A DNA stretch of 44,109 nt, taken from NCBI GenBank assembly GCA_947311115.1, contig CAMZKE010000074.1:1-44109 (forward strand). The letters run 5' to 3'. A program made the position numbers and the translations under genes. Shown piece by piece: positions 17,602 to 26,573 of the stretch (position 1 is the stretch's first letter; every line of letters starts with the position of its first letter). Source of the DNA: an uncultured Bacteroidales bacterium. Its GTDB lineage: Bacteria > Bacteroidota > Bacteroidia > Bacteroidales > JAFGXI01. Under the pieces are notes generated by a model. That model did no database searches. It was not told the origin of the DNA and saw nothing but the letters and a program-made list of their open reading frames with translations.

Positions 17602-19062
17602 TTATTCTTTTGAGATTTGTTCAAGTTCTTTCTTTTCAATTTCATCTTTATGATACAATTCTATAGCAATAATTGCAGCTGTGTAACCCCAAAACAGTGC
17701 TGAAATTTTATCAGTATCGAGAAAATTATTTAAAAAACCATGAATATAGTATGTAATTAATCCAAGAGTTAGAGATAAAATCAAAATTTTATGCTCTCTA
17801 GATTTTAATTTTGAATATAATGTTAATGCAGTATATAATGTTGCTATTAATATTAGCAAATATGTTAAAGCTCCAAGTGTGCCCGATTCTGCCAATGCTC
17901 CTATATATTCGCTGTGTGCATTACCCATATCGCCTGCATTGGTACTGATTATTGTTTTCTCGTACGACATTTGATATGGTGCATAATTAAACATATATGT
18001 ACCGGGTCCAAATCCAAATATTGGTCTTTCGTCATACATCCGTAAAGCAGAACTCCAACGATTTATTCGCTCTAAATTTGATGCATCTGATGCAATATTT
18101 GTCATTGACTCAATCTGTTGAGTAAAATTAGAGGAAGAATCTTGCTTATTACTCTCTAGGTATATAAATAGTTGAGTTTTAAAACTAAAAAATAATATTA
18201 ATAAGGATATAAAAACAAGTAAAACTGTTCTAAATTTAATTTTAAGAAGTACTAAAATTAACACCCCTATTGCAACAACCAAACTTAACCAAGCTGCTCT
18301 TGTGTATGATAATACCAAACCTACAAGAATAATTACAGTACCGATAAAGACAAATAGCTTTGTTGTTGATTTATAATATTTACTTATAACAAAACCTATT
18401 AACACAGGTGTTAAAAAAGCTAAAGCGGCACCATACGAGGTATGGTCACTGTAAAATGGAGAACATACAAAGTTTGCTGATTTTTGATCTAATAAGCCAT
18501 AAGATAGATGATTATATTCTGTATAAAAAACAACTATAATTATACCAACTGTATATAGCCAAATATACTTTCTAATATTCTCATAATTTCTAAAAAGCTG
18601 TATTGTCATAAAATAGAATGTGCTAATAAACCAAACTCGTACAAGTAAATATTTTATTGAAACAATAGGCATTGTGCTTGTTAAACTTGTTACTAACAAC
18701 CAAATTAAATTCAAATATATTGCTATTGAGATAGGGTGTTTTAGCACACGAGTATCATAATTTTTTTGTAGTATTAGTTTTAATATAAATATTAGCATTA
18801 TACCTACAATCATTGGTTCTGTAGGCATATACATATCAAAAGGTAAACCTGGCACTATTTCTCGTAAAGGTACAGATAATGGCACTAAAAATATAATTAA
18901 TAAAATTAGTTTATCAAGTGCAAAAAATGCGAATAATACCATCAATAGTAAAAAAGGAACTAACGAAAATAAATAGTTTTCTTTATAAATAAAGAATATA
19001 TTAATCCCTAAAAATGCTAGGGAAATAATATAAAACCATAATATTTTTTTGTTGTAAGGCAA
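17602..19062 (-). CDS. O-antigen ligase / Wzy-type polysaccharide polymerase
   Basis: A 486-residue polytopic inner-membrane protein with about a dozen hydrophobic helices and a central periplasmic loop (about residues 290-385). That loop contains [22 protein letters not shown] and [17 protein letters not shown]. The HSEY-x-E-x-G pattern is characteristic of the Wzy_C / O-antigen ligase (WaaL-like) superfamily. It either polymerises repeat units or ligates glycan to an acceptor; sequence alone does not separate the two. Two Wzz-like genes directly upstream (1-base gap) favour a polymerase role in an exported surface glycan. The C-terminus is Lys/Glu-rich and cytoplasmic. Confidence 0.85.
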   Translation of the reverse strand: MPYNKKILWFYIISLAFLGINIFFIYKENYLFSLVPFLLLMVLFAFFALDKLILLIIFLVPLSVPLREIVPGLPFDMYMPTEPMIVGIMLIFILKLILQKNYDTRVLKHPISIAIYLNLIWLLVTSLTSTMPIVSIKYLLVRVWFISTFYFMTIQLFRNYENIRKYIWLYTVGIIIVVFYTEYNHLSYGLLDQKSANFVCSPFYSDHTSYGAALAFLTPVLIGFVISKYYKSTTKLFVFIGTVIILVGLVLSYTRAAWLSLVVAIGVLILVLLKIKFRTVLLVFISLLILFFSFKTQLFIYLESNKQDSSSNFTQQIESMTNIASDASNLERINRWSSALRMYDERPIFGFGPGTYMFNYAPYQMSYEKTIISTNAGDMGNAHSEYIGALAESGTLGALTYLLILIATLYTALTLYSKLKSREHKILILSLTLGLITYYIHGFLNNFLDTDKISALFWGYTAAIIAIELYHKDEIEKKELEQISKE

Positions 19063-19063
19063 T

Positions 19064-20002
19064 TTATTTTGTCGATTTTTTGCTCTCTATAAAAGCAATT
19101 AAAACTAAGCCAAAAACTAAAGCTCCAAAAACAGATAATATAACAATTATCCAACGTACAGGCGACACTTTTTTATCAGACACAAAAGGTTTTTCTACAA
19201 TATGAGCATACGTAATATCTTTATTGTATTCTGTAATTTTTTCCTCTAAGTCTTCTTTAAAAGTTTTTAATAATTCTCTTTCATCTTCAATCCTTTGAGA
19301 TAAAGCTTTATACTCTCCACCATACTTTTTAATATTATCTAAAATAGTTTTTGCTTCGCTAGCTTTTGAGGAATTAGAGCCAAGTAATCTATAATAACTT
19401 CTTGTTAGTTCCTTTACTTGCCAATCATAATCTAAAATACTGTATTCTTCTCTTAAAAATGTTACACGTTTTTCTAACGAATCTATTTCTTTTATTTTAT
19501 TTATTATTTCTTTTGTTCTAATATCAATAACCTCTTTAAATTTAATTCTGTGCATATCTCTAACTTCTCTATTATATAAAGTAATTAAAGTATCAACCAT
19601 TATTTTTGCAAAAGCAGGGTCTTCGTCAAGTACAGTAAGTTTAACCGATTCGTATTCAGTTTTACTAAACGATATATATTCACTAAATTTATACATTAGA
19701 GTACTCAAATACAATGGGTCGTCAGTATTTAATTTATAATGTTTATTTAAATCTAAAGCATCAACCAACGCAAATTTAATATCGTTAGATTGAATCATCT
19801 GTAACATTTGCTCCGTCTCATTTTCATCTGATAAAGGAGCTAAATTTACAGGATATAAAATTGCATACGATTTAAACAATGGTTTAATTAAATATGTTGC
19901 TGCTCCTGAAATTATCGCCACAACAATAATTAAAACTATTAAATGTACTTTCCACTTACCTATAAGCGAAAAAATTGATTTATTATTAAAATATCCTTCC
20001 AT
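19064..20002 (-). CDS. Wzz-like polysaccharide chain-length determinant (second copy)
   Basis: A 312-residue protein with Wzz architecture. It has a transmembrane helix near the N-terminus (about 17-37), a periplasmic helical domain with coiled-coil segments (about 140-255), and a second helix near the C-terminus (about 280-303) preceded by a Pro-rich stretch (PFVSDKKVSPVRW). No C-terminal tyrosine-kinase domain is present. It ends 1 base before the Wzy-like gene start and follows a paralogue by 41 bases. The pair probably sets the modal chain length of the glycan made by the adjacent polymerase. Confidence 0.82.
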   Translation of the reverse strand: MEGYFNNKSIFSLIGKWKVHLIVLIIVVAIISGAATYLIKPLFKSYAILYPVNLAPLSDENETEQMLQMIQSNDIKFALVDALDLNKHYKLNTDDPLYLSTLMYKFSEYISFSKTEYESVKLTVLDEDPAFAKIMVDTLITLYNREVRDMHRIKFKEVIDIRTKEIINKIKEIDSLEKRVTFLREEYSILDYDWQVKELTRSYYRLLGSNSSKASEAKTILDNIKKYGGEYKALSQRIEDERELLKTFKEDLEEKITEYNKDITYAHIVEKPFVSDKKVSPVRWIIVILSVFGALVFGLVLIAFIESKKSTK

Positions 20003-20043
20003 AGTATCGTAATTAAAAGAAAAATCGTTTTTTAAAAATAAGT

Positions 20044-21057
20044 TTAATCTAAATTTGACTTTTTTTTTACTAAGTCAAATAATATTAATATCAAAAGGCT
20101 TAAAAAAGCTAATGAAAAAGTAGAAACTAAAATTATTACCCACCTAATAGGGTAAGATTGTTTTTCAGCAGGATAAGCTCTACTTACAATAAACTTATAA
20201 GGTAAATCCTGTTCTATATTAACTTTAGCTTCAGAATATTTACCTTTCAATTCACTATAACGCAATAGTTCATATTCAAGCAGATTACTAACAGCTACGT
20301 GTGCACTACCATAATCGGCTAGAACATCAAGTTTTTTTTGCAACTTAGCTTCAGCTTTCTTATTGTTAGATAAAATTGCAGTCGAATACGCTCTGTTTAA
20401 TACTTCAGACTGCGTTTCAAAATCAAATACGCCAAGTTTTTCAAGAGTTTTTAACGAATCTTGAAGTGTTTGAATTTCTTCACCCAATTTATTAAATTCT
20501 TTTTCTACAATATAAAAAGCTTTTATGGCACGTCCTTTATGCATTGAAGTCATAACAGAATCGTAAAATGCAGAAATATCATTTGCAATATTAGAGGCAT
20601 ATTCTCTATCTTTATCGTAAACCTCAATCTTAACAGATAGGTATTTGGTTCTAATAAACGAAATATTGTCGTTATATTTATTAGCCAGTAATGTTTGAGG
20701 ATACTTACTATCAGCAAGCTTATAATGATTTAATAAATCATATTTATTTATAATTTTAGATTTTAACTTTTCAGATTTTAATATCTGAATCATTTGCTCT
20801 ACATTTTCTTCTTCGCCAAAAGTCAAAATATCTTTTGATGCAACATTCCGTGTTAAAAGCACTTCAGAAACAGAACTGTTAGATGCCGGAAAAAGTATTA
20901 CTGTTGATTTATATTTATAATCAATAAAAAAAGAAACAATAGTAGAAACAAGCATACCTATTATAATAACTATTATAAGAGGCTTCTTTTTTTTAGATAT
21001 AAAATCCAAAATACTTATAGAATCTAAGTCAAAACTTTTTTTATTTGTACTACTCAT
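20044..21057 (-). CDS. Wzz-like polysaccharide chain-length determinant (first copy)
   Basis: A 337-residue Wzz-family protein with a cytoplasmic N-terminus, helix about 29-50, periplasmic coiled-coil domain, and a C-terminal helix (about 306-328) after the segment YPAEKQSYPIRW. It shares the order of motifs with the next gene (EQMIQ, HYKL, YNDNISF, SVKIEV), so the two are tandem paralogues from duplication. The ATG at 21057 is used. The frame extends three codons to a TTG, but a good promoter with its -7 box ending 6 nt before this ATG rules that out. It starts the Wzz-Wzz-Wzy-EngB run. Confidence 0.82.
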   Translation of the reverse strand: MSSTNKKSFDLDSISILDFISKKKKPLIIVIIIGMLVSTIVSFFIDYKYKSTVILFPASNSSVSEVLLTRNVASKDILTFGEEENVEQMIQILKSEKLKSKIINKYDLLNHYKLADSKYPQTLLANKYNDNISFIRTKYLSVKIEVYDKDREYASNIANDISAFYDSVMTSMHKGRAIKAFYIVEKEFNKLGEEIQTLQDSLKTLEKLGVFDFETQSEVLNRAYSTAILSNNKKAEAKLQKKLDVLADYGSAHVAVSNLLEYELLRYSELKGKYSEAKVNIEQDLPYKFIVSRAYPAEKQSYPIRWVIILVSTFSLAFLSLLILILFDLVKKKSNLD

Positions 21058-21063
21058 AAACGA

Positions 21064-21094
21064 CAAAAGTATATTTTTAGATAATAACTAACAA
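21064..21094 (-). promoter_or_regulatory. Promoter of the wzz-wzz-wzy-engB run
   Basis: On the minus strand a TTG (21094-21092), a 20-nt spacer and TACTTTTG (21071-21064) match the Bacteroidota -33/-7 promoter. The -7 box ends 6 nt before the ATG at 21057, so the mRNA would begin at or just beside the start codon. Confidence 0.55.
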
Positions 21095-21114
21095 TTAAAT
21101 TTTCATTAGTATTA

Positions 21115-21576
21115 TTAAATTGTGTCAATAAAATCTTTTATCATTAATGATTTCACATCATTTCCATACGTATTAATATATGTATTAAATATTTCAATAC
21201 CTTCTAATTTCAATTTTTCATCAATAACATTATTACTCAAAATATTCTCAATAACCGACAAAGCCTCAATTGCAACAGTTAAATCTTCACTAACCGCAAT
21301 ATTGAAAAACAACAATAAATCATTACTAAAATCTAAACTTGATTGCCAACAAATACTAACTATCTTGTTTAATATTCTTTTATTTTCTTTCTGTTTTATT
21401 TTATCAACTATTATTTTATTGGCCGATTTCACTTTAATATTAACCAAAATATTAAAACTTTCTTTTACAATATCAGAATTTTCACTTAACAAACAATTAA
21501 ATAAAAAATCTACATCTTTTATACTGCCTTTACTTTTAATAGCTTTAAGCCTACTTAGTACCTGATTTTCACTCAT
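21115..21576 (-). CDS. HEAT-repeat-like helical protein, unknown function
   Basis: A 153-residue all-helical, soluble protein. Repeats of paired amphipathic helices are visible, for example SIKDVDFLFNCLLSENSDIV and LTVAIEALSVIENIL, spaced about 35-40 residues apart in HEAT/ARM style. No signal peptide or membrane helix is present, so it is cytoplasmic. The ATG at 21576 is used; the frame reaches a TTG two codons upstream. A -7 box lies 24 nt upstream. It is 57 bases upstream of the first wzz gene, which has its own promoter, so a link to polysaccharide export is not required. It is probably a protein-protein adaptor. Confidence 0.6.
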   Translation of the reverse strand: MSENQVLSRLKAIKSKGSIKDVDFLFNCLLSENSDIVKESFNILVNIKVKSANKIIVDKIKQKENKRILNKIVSICWQSSLDFSNDLLLFFNIAVSEDLTVAIEALSVIENILSNNVIDEKLKLEGIEIFNTYINTYGNDVKSLMIKDFIDTI

Positions 21577-21600
21577 AAACAAATTTTATTAAAAAAAATA

Positions 21601-21608
21601 CAAAGATA
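21601..21608 (-). promoter_or_regulatory. -7 promoter element for the HEAT-like gene
   Basis: On the minus strand TATCTTTG matches TAnnTTTG and ends 24 nt before the ATG at 21576. No -33 element at the expected spacing. Confidence 0.4.
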
Positions 21609-21740
21609 AAATTATTATATAATTATCCATATTTTAAAAAAAAATTGGGCTAAATGACGAATTATTGCATATTAAGTTTTTTTGTTTTAGAAAATTTACT
21701 ATTTTTACTAAAAATTATTAGCATAAAAACTTTTTAAAAG

Positions 21741-22646
21741 ATGGTATATTTAAAGAATATTTTTACAATGGCGTTCATAGGAACTGCTCTATTTTTATCT
21801 TCTTGTGGTAACGGAGGACAAAATAATGTTATTGAAGACGAAATTGACGATTCAATAAATGAAGAAGAAATGGTTGTTAATAACCTAGACAAGGCAAAGC
21901 AGGTATTTTACTCATTACCAAGCCCTATTGAAACGGCTATGTTAATGAAACGTGCCGGTGCAAAATATAATGAGGAGTTTTTAAATTCTATTGAAAACTT
22001 GCCTAATTATACTACTACAAAAAGCATGGCTTTGAACTTAGGTGTTTACAGTGCTGATTTAAGTTTTGCTAGTATGTTTGACCAATCTCAAGCATCTATT
22101 AAATACTTAACTTCAACAAAGAAATTAGCAGAAAACCTTGGCATTCTTAATGCTGTAGAGCAAAGTACTGTAAAAAGAATGGAAGGAAATGTTAATAACA
22201 GGGATTCGTTAATGGAAATAATTTCTGAAACCTTAATGAATTCTAATTCATTTTTAAAAGAAAATGACAGAGCTGAAGTAGCAGCTTTAATATTAACCGG
22301 AGGATGGATTGAAGGTTTATATATAGCTACTAAAATTGCTAAATCAACATCATCAAACAAAGAATTGGTAAATAGAATAATTGACCAACGCCTTTCTTTA
22401 AAAACTTTAAATAGTTTATTAGAAGAATATAAAGATGATGAAAACATTGCTTCTATTTATGAGGATTTACAAAAAATTTCAGCTTTGTACGAAAAAGTTG
22501 AAGTAACTACTTCAAAAATAGAAACAGAAGAAGTTGAAGGAAAAAGCACAGTGTTAAAATCTAACTCACAAGTTTCAATAACTGATGAAGTATTTGATAA
22601 TATATGTGCAACTGTTGATGAAGTAAGAAATAACATTACAAAATAA
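21741..22646 (+). CDS. Conserved-looking helical lipoprotein, unknown function
   Basis: A 301-residue protein with a lipobox ending at Cys22 (LFLSSCGNGG), an acidic linker (residues 30-48, many Asp/Glu), and a long helical domain (about 50-265). The segments FYSLPSPIETAMLMKRAGAKY and LNLGVYSADLSFASMFDQ look well conserved by composition. I recall similar unnamed Bacteroidota proteins but cannot name a family. It is followed after 8 bases by a small secreted protein gene, and a strong terminator closes the pair. No enzyme motif is seen; an envelope structural or accessory role is inferred. Confidence 0.7.
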   Translation: MVYLKNIFTMAFIGTALFLSSCGNGGQNNVIEDEIDDSINEEEMVVNNLDKAKQVFYSLPSPIETAMLMKRAGAKYNEEFLNSIENLPNYTTTKSMALNLGVYSADLSFASMFDQSQASIKYLTSTKKLAENLGILNAVEQSTVKRMEGNVNNRDSLMEIISETLMNSNSFLKENDRAEVAALILTGGWIEGLYIATKIAKSTSSNKELVNRIIDQRLSLKTLNSLLEEYKDDENIASIYEDLQKISALYEKVEVTTSKIETEEVEGKSTVLKSNSQVSITDEVFDNICATVDEVRNNITK

Positions 22647-22654
22647 CAAAACCC

Positions 22655-23116
22655 ATGAAGAATATATTTAGAACATTAGCTCTATTTTCTATTTTAGCAT
22701 TTATCCCGCTTTCGGGTCATGCTCAATGTAAAAGTTTTGCAAAGAAAGTATGTAAGTTAGAGCTATTACCATACGTTCACGATGGTATATACAATGCAAC
22801 CGTATTATCAGAAGGTGAAACTGTTGAATTATTTAAAACTTTTTATTCAGGACAAGAATACAGACTATCGGTTTGTGGTGATGAAAAATTACCTCCTATA
22901 GAATTTCAGGTTCTTGATGCTGATAAAAACGTACTTTACGATAATAAAGATAATAATTTTGCTAAATCTTGGGACTTCACCCTAGAAGCTAGTCAAATGT
23001 TGGTAATTTCAATACAAGTACAAACATCAGATGAATTATCTGATGAAATAGCCGAGGGCTGTGTATCAGTTCTGGTCGGTTTCTTAAACGTAGAAGACTC
23101 CTTTGACCAATATTAA
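22655..23116 (+). CDS. Small secreted beta-sandwich-like protein, unknown function
   Basis: A 153-residue protein with a signal peptide (1-24, ending GHAQ). The mature part has four cysteines (Cys25, Cys32, one near 73 in LSVCGDE and one near 138 in EGCVS), which could form two disulfides. A beta-rich centre follows: YNATVLSEGETVELFKTF, YRLSVCGDE and WDFTLEASQMLVISIQV. This resembles a carbohydrate- or ligand-binding sandwich, but I do not recognise a family. It is cotranscribed with the upstream lipoprotein gene (8-base gap) and followed 6 bases later by a strong terminator. Confidence 0.68.
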   Translation: MKNIFRTLALFSILAFIPLSGHAQCKSFAKKVCKLELLPYVHDGIYNATVLSEGETVELFKTFYSGQEYRLSVCGDEKLPPIEFQVLDADKNVLYDNKDNNFAKSWDFTLEASQMLVISIQVQTSDELSDEIAEGCVSVLVGFLNVEDSFDQY

Positions 23117-23122
23117 AAATAT

Positions 23123-23150
23123 AAAAGCTGCTTTTGCAGCTTTTTTTTTT
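23123..23150 (+). terminator. Rho-independent terminator
   Basis: AAAAGCTGC (23123-23131) and GCAGCTTTT (23136-23144) form a perfect 9-bp stem with a TTTT loop, followed by T to 23150. It ends the lipoprotein/secreted-protein pair and precedes the next ATG by only 8 bases. Confidence 0.92.
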
Positions 23151-23158
23151 ACAAACAA

Positions 23159-23830
23159 ATGAAACTAACTTATATTTTAATACTAATTTCGCTTTTGGGA
23201 GTTACATCATGCTCTAATAATAACAAAAATGAAATTGCGGCTGATGAAATTCTCGAAAAAACTATCGAGAGTAAATATTACAAAATAACATACAACTCTG
23301 TTGTTTTTAAGAAAAATGGAGAACCAATTAATACCATAAACGACACAATTGATACATTTATAAAATCTGAGATTAAAATATTTATTAATAGTGTTGACGA
23401 TGACATAAAAGAACTAATAGACAATAATGAAATTAGTGGCAAATATGAATTAAATATAATAACAAAACATTACATCACTACCTATGGTTTTATTAGTACA
23501 ATTATAGAGTTAAATCATTATACTCTTGGAGCACATGGCAACTCTGTTTTTAAGTCTATTAACTACGATATTATTAATAATAAATTTGTAAATTTAGCTG
23601 ATGTTGCTCATTTTAATAAACAGAACGGATTAACTAAATTTAATACTCTTTTAAATAAATACTTTATTAATAAGGATAGTTGTTTTTCAGACAAACCAAC
23701 AATAGACAAGAATTTTAACACATTTACAATTCAAGAAGATTCTATTGCAGTATATTTTGCACCATACGAACTTGGAGCTTATGCCTGTGGAAGTGCTGAA
23801 ATAATGATTCCGATAAACGAATTACCTTAG
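23159..23830 (+). CDS. DUF3298/RsiV-like lipoprotein
   Basis: A 223-residue lipoprotein with a lipobox at Cys18 (LGVTSCSNNN). The C-terminal part has the DUF3298 (RsiV-type) pattern: a segment FVNLADVAHF, a KFNTLLNKYF helix, and the ending DSIAVYFAPYELGAYACGSAEIMIPINEL. The last stretch is a near-standard match to the family's final strands. The upstream part (about 25-130) resembles the DUF4163 half usually paired with it. In Bacillus, RsiV binds lysozyme as an anti-sigma sensor; here there is no transmembrane anti-sigma segment, so only the extracytoplasmic domain is shared. It overlaps asnB tail-to-tail by 9 bases. Confidence 0.8.
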   Translation: MKLTYILILISLLGVTSCSNNNKNEIAADEILEKTIESKYYKITYNSVVFKKNGEPINTINDTIDTFIKSEIKIFINSVDDDIKELIDNNEISGKYELNIITKHYITTYGFISTIIELNHYTLGAHGNSVFKSINYDIINNKFVNLADVAHFNKQNGLTKFNTLLNKYFINKDSCFSDKPTIDKNFNTFTIQEDSIAVYFAPYELGAYACGSAEIMIPINELP

Positions 23831-25699
23831 ATTCTTTTTCCACCAATATTGAAAAACTATTAATGCCCAAATTTGAGCATGAACATCGCCCGGACTTGAA
23901 GAGAAAAGTCTTTGTTTTAGCTGTTTTATTGCTTTCGGATTGAATACTCCTTGTTCTTGAATAAAACTATCGTTTAATAAATCGTCATTTATTAATGAGT
24001 ACAACTCTGTTTTAAACCACTTTAAAAGTGGAACTTCAAATCCGTGTTTAGGTCTATTGTATATTTCTTGTGGTAAAACATTTCTATAAGCATCTTGTAG
24101 TATTCGTTTTTTCATATTATTTGTAAGCTTATATTTTTGCGACAAAGAAAATGCAAAATCAACTACCGTATGATCTAAAAAAGGGGTACGTACTTCCAAA
24201 CTATTTGCCATAGACATACTATCAACCTTATGTAACATATCATTTTGCAAAACAAGTTTCACATCGGTATAAAGTATATCGTTAATATCATCAGAATTTA
24301 TGTCTTCCAATATTTCGTGGCGTAAACGATTGATATGCTTTAAATTAAAATCACATCTTAATAACTCTATTGCATCAGATTGAGAATATAATGATGCCCA
24401 CAACCAATATCGTTCTTTTTTATCTAACTTGGCACCTTTAACAAATTTATTAATCCTTCGAGAAATATCAGCAAATTTACTATTCCTCGATTCAGGGAAA
24501 AATTGTGTAATTGGATAAGCAGATTTTAACATTAAGTTACTTAACGAACTTTGTGCTGCCTTATAATGAGCCAAATGTTTATTATAACCTGAGAAAATTT
24601 CATCGGCACCATCGCCCGAAAGTGCTACGGTTACTTTTTGCTTAGTTAGTTTACTTAATATATACACAGGAATTGCCGAACTATCGGCAAAAGGCTCATC
24701 AATATAATCTAAGATATTAAATAAATGCTCGTATAAATCACTGTTAGAAAGCTTAAAAACAGAGTGTTCTGTCTTAAACTTTTTTGCAACAGCAAGAGCA
24801 TAATTTGTTTCATCAAAATACGGTTCATCTTTATATCCTACAGAAAACGTATTTAATTTATCTACTTTATGTGATGCTAAAACTGTAATTATTGAGCTAT
24901 CAATACCTCCACTTAAAAACGAACCTAAAGGCACATCGGCAACCATTCTTCGCTCAACTGATTCATTTAAAAGTTTACGCAACTTAGTTTTTGCATCAGT
25001 ATAATTTAACGATGTATATTTTTGGGTATATGGTATTTTATAATAAACTTCTTTTTTTACACCATTGTTATTTATCAATAAAAAAGTACCCGGTGTAAGT
25101 TTTGATACTCTTTTAAAAATAGAATTTGGTGCAGGAATATAATTAAACTGAAAATATAACAGTACCGAGTTATAATCAATATCTTTATCAATACCATAAG
25201 CGGTAATAGCCTTCATTTCCGAAGCAAATATTATTTTATCGGCATCAGAATATATTAATAATGGTTTTATGCCATACCTATCTCGTGCAATTAATAGCTC
25301 ATTAGTTTGCTTGTTATATATCGACAAGGCAAAACAACCATTTATTCTTGACAAAAAACTTGAACCGTACTCAATATACATATACAATAGAACTTCGGTG
25401 TCTCCATTTGTTTTAAACGTATATTTATTTTCTAATAATTTGCGTTCGTACTCGTAGTTATAAAATTCGCCATTAAAAACTATGGTATAAATTTCGTCAT
25501 TTGAGTGCAAAGGTTGATTAGCCGAATCGCTCGTGTCAATAACAGATAAACGTGTGTGTCCTAAAGATGTGTTGGCATGCCGATATACACCATTAGAGTT
25601 TGGTCCACGTAATTTTAAAGTTTCTACCGAATCTTTAATTTTGTTATGAAACTGCTCTGAGTCTTCAGAAAATGAATATATCCCCGTAATTCCGCACAT
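23822..25699 (-). CDS. asnB: Glutamine-hydrolysing asparagine synthase
   Basis: A 625-residue AsnB-family protein. Starting at the ATG at 25699 makes Cys2 the N-terminal nucleophile (MCGITG) of the class II glutamine amidotransferase domain, with RLSVID (50-55), NGEFYNY (76-82) and a GD pair (99-100). The synthetase domain has the PP-loop SGGIDSS (263-269). The frame extends seven codons upstream, which would block Cys exposure, so the shorter start is right. It converts aspartate to asparagine with ATP and glutamine. Close relatives also amidate surface glycans, and three polysaccharide genes lie 2.8 kb away, but asparagine synthesis is the default. A promoter ends 5 nt before the ATG. Confidence 0.92.
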   Translation of the reverse strand: MCGITGIYSFSEDSEQFHNKIKDSVETLKLRGPNSNGVYRHANTSLGHTRLSVIDTSDSANQPLHSNDEIYTIVFNGEFYNYEYERKLLENKYTFKTNGDTEVLLYMYIEYGSSFLSRINGCFALSIYNKQTNELLIARDRYGIKPLLIYSDADKIIFASEMKAITAYGIDKDIDYNSVLLYFQFNYIPAPNSIFKRVSKLTPGTFLLINNNGVKKEVYYKIPYTQKYTSLNYTDAKTKLRKLLNESVERRMVADVPLGSFLSGGIDSSIITVLASHKVDKLNTFSVGYKDEPYFDETNYALAVAKKFKTEHSVFKLSNSDLYEHLFNILDYIDEPFADSSAIPVYILSKLTKQKVTVALSGDGADEIFSGYNKHLAHYKAAQSSLSNLMLKSAYPITQFFPESRNSKFADISRRINKFVKGAKLDKKERYWLWASLYSQSDAIELLRCDFNLKHINRLRHEILEDINSDDINDILYTDVKLVLQNDMLHKVDSMSMANSLEVRTPFLDHTVVDFAFSLSQKYKLTNNMKKRILQDAYRNVLPQEIYNRPKHGFEVPLLKWFKTELYSLINDDLLNDSFIQEQGVFNPKAIKQLKQRLFSSSPGDVHAQIWALIVFQYWWKKNLR

Positions 25700-25704
25700 A
25701 AATA

Positions 25705-25734
25705 CAAATGTAGCTAACAAAGATTAATTTACAA
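25705..25734 (-). promoter_or_regulatory. Promoter of asnB, apparently leaderless
   Basis: On the minus strand TTG (25734-25732), a 19-nt spacer and TACATTTG (25712-25705) match the Bacteroidota -33/-7 promoter. The -7 box ends 5 nt before the ATG that exposes Cys2, so the transcript should start at or next to the ATG. It shares a 73-base divergent gap with the promoter of the next gene. Confidence 0.6.
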
Positions 25735-25746
25735 TTAATTATTTCA

Positions 25747-25754
25747 TATATTTG
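25747..25754 (+). promoter_or_regulatory. -7 promoter element for the Tyr-rich lipoprotein gene
   Basis: TATATTTG matches TAnnTTTG, ending 18 nt before the ATG at 25773. The longer frame starting at 25752 would begin inside this box. Confidence 0.5.
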
Positions 25755-25772
25755 TTTCTTAAAATATACAAA

Positions 25773-26426
25773 ATGAAAATCTCAATTAAACTAATAGCAA
25801 TTTCAATCTTATTTTTTATAGTTTCATGTGGTTCAGTTACCAAAGTAACCGGTTTTTGGAACGAAAAGACAGAATTAAGACAAACTTATAAAAAGATAGG
25901 AATAATTGCAGTTACAAGTTATATACAAAATAGACAGATTGTTGAAAGCAAATTTGCCGAACGATTTAGGATAAATGGTTACGAAGCAGTTGAATGTTCT
26001 AAGTTTTTAACTCCTGAGATAATGAAACATAAGAATAAAAGCGAAATAGCAAACTTACTAAAGAAAAACAATATTGATGGCTTTTTAATTGTTAGTGTAT
26101 TAGATATAAAAGAAAGCGAGCATTACGTTCCCGGTTCTCAGCAATACTACCCAAGAACATATTATAATAATTACTATGATTATTATTACTATCAATACGA
26201 TAGAGTTTACACTGAAGGGTATTATGAAAAATCGGTTCAGGTATTTTTAGAAAGTAATTTTTACAATGTAAAAAGCGAGAAATTAATTTCTACTATACAA
26301 ACAGAAACTGCTAACCCTGCTGATATTAGTGATTTGGCAGATTCTTTTTCAAATACTATTGTAAAAGTGTTAGTTGAAAATGGAGTTGTAAAAAAGGTTC
26401 AAAGCAACACTAAGTCTCTGAAATAG
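25773..26426 (+). CDS. Lipoprotein with tyrosine-rich insert, unknown function
   Basis: A 217-residue lipoprotein with a lipobox at Cys19 (FFIVSCGSV). The ATG at 25773 is used because the upstream alternative adds non-signal residues and overlaps the promoter. The mature protein has alternating beta and helix segments (KKIGIIAVTSYI, SKFAERFRINGYEAVE, IDGFLIVSVLDI) resembling lipoproteins of the DUF4136/CsgG-like nucleotide-binding-like fold. Residues 118-151 form an insert with 15 tyrosines in 34 residues, plus Asn, Gln and Asp. Divergent from asnB and followed by a bidirectional terminator, it is a stand-alone unit. The family assignment is a guess from fold pattern only. Confidence 0.6.
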   Translation: MKISIKLIAISILFFIVSCGSVTKVTGFWNEKTELRQTYKKIGIIAVTSYIQNRQIVESKFAERFRINGYEAVECSKFLTPEIMKHKNKSEIANLLKKNNIDGFLIVSVLDIKESEHYVPGSQQYYPRTYYNNYYDYYYYQYDRVYTEGYYEKSVQVFLESNFYNVKSEKLISTIQTETANPADISDLADSFSNTIVKVLVENGVVKKVQSNTKSLK

Positions 26427-26522
26427 AAAAACAGAACCATTCATATAATTCAATAATATTTGGTATAATTCAAATACAAACAATCGAATACATAAATAAT
26501 TCAGGTTAATATTTATTTCACA

Positions 26523-26556
26523 AAAAAGCTCGTGCAAATTATTACACGAGCTTTTT
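26523..26556. terminator. Bidirectional Rho-independent terminator
   Basis: AAAAAGCTCGTG (26523-26534) and its complement (26545-26556) form a 12-bp perfect stem with a 10-nt loop. A-rich and T-rich ends on both sides let it serve the plus-strand lipoprotein gene and the minus-strand adenylate kinase gene, which converge here. The 96 bases before it (26427-26522) show nothing else. Confidence 0.88.
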
Positions 26557-26573
26557 AGTAGTATATAAATTAA

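Noticed and set aside
20044-21066. Longer TTG starts for several genes (wzz 21066, asnB 25720, 7711, 8442, 41903, 21582)
   Set aside because: The downstream ATGs give proper signal peptides or Cys2, and some upstream starts fall inside or before the -7 promoter box.
21122-21565. 147-codon plus-strand open frame opposite the HEAT-like gene
   Set aside because: Hydrophobic Ser/Leu/Ile-rich composition of an antisense frame. The minus-strand frame has helical-repeat periodicity and an upstream -7 box.
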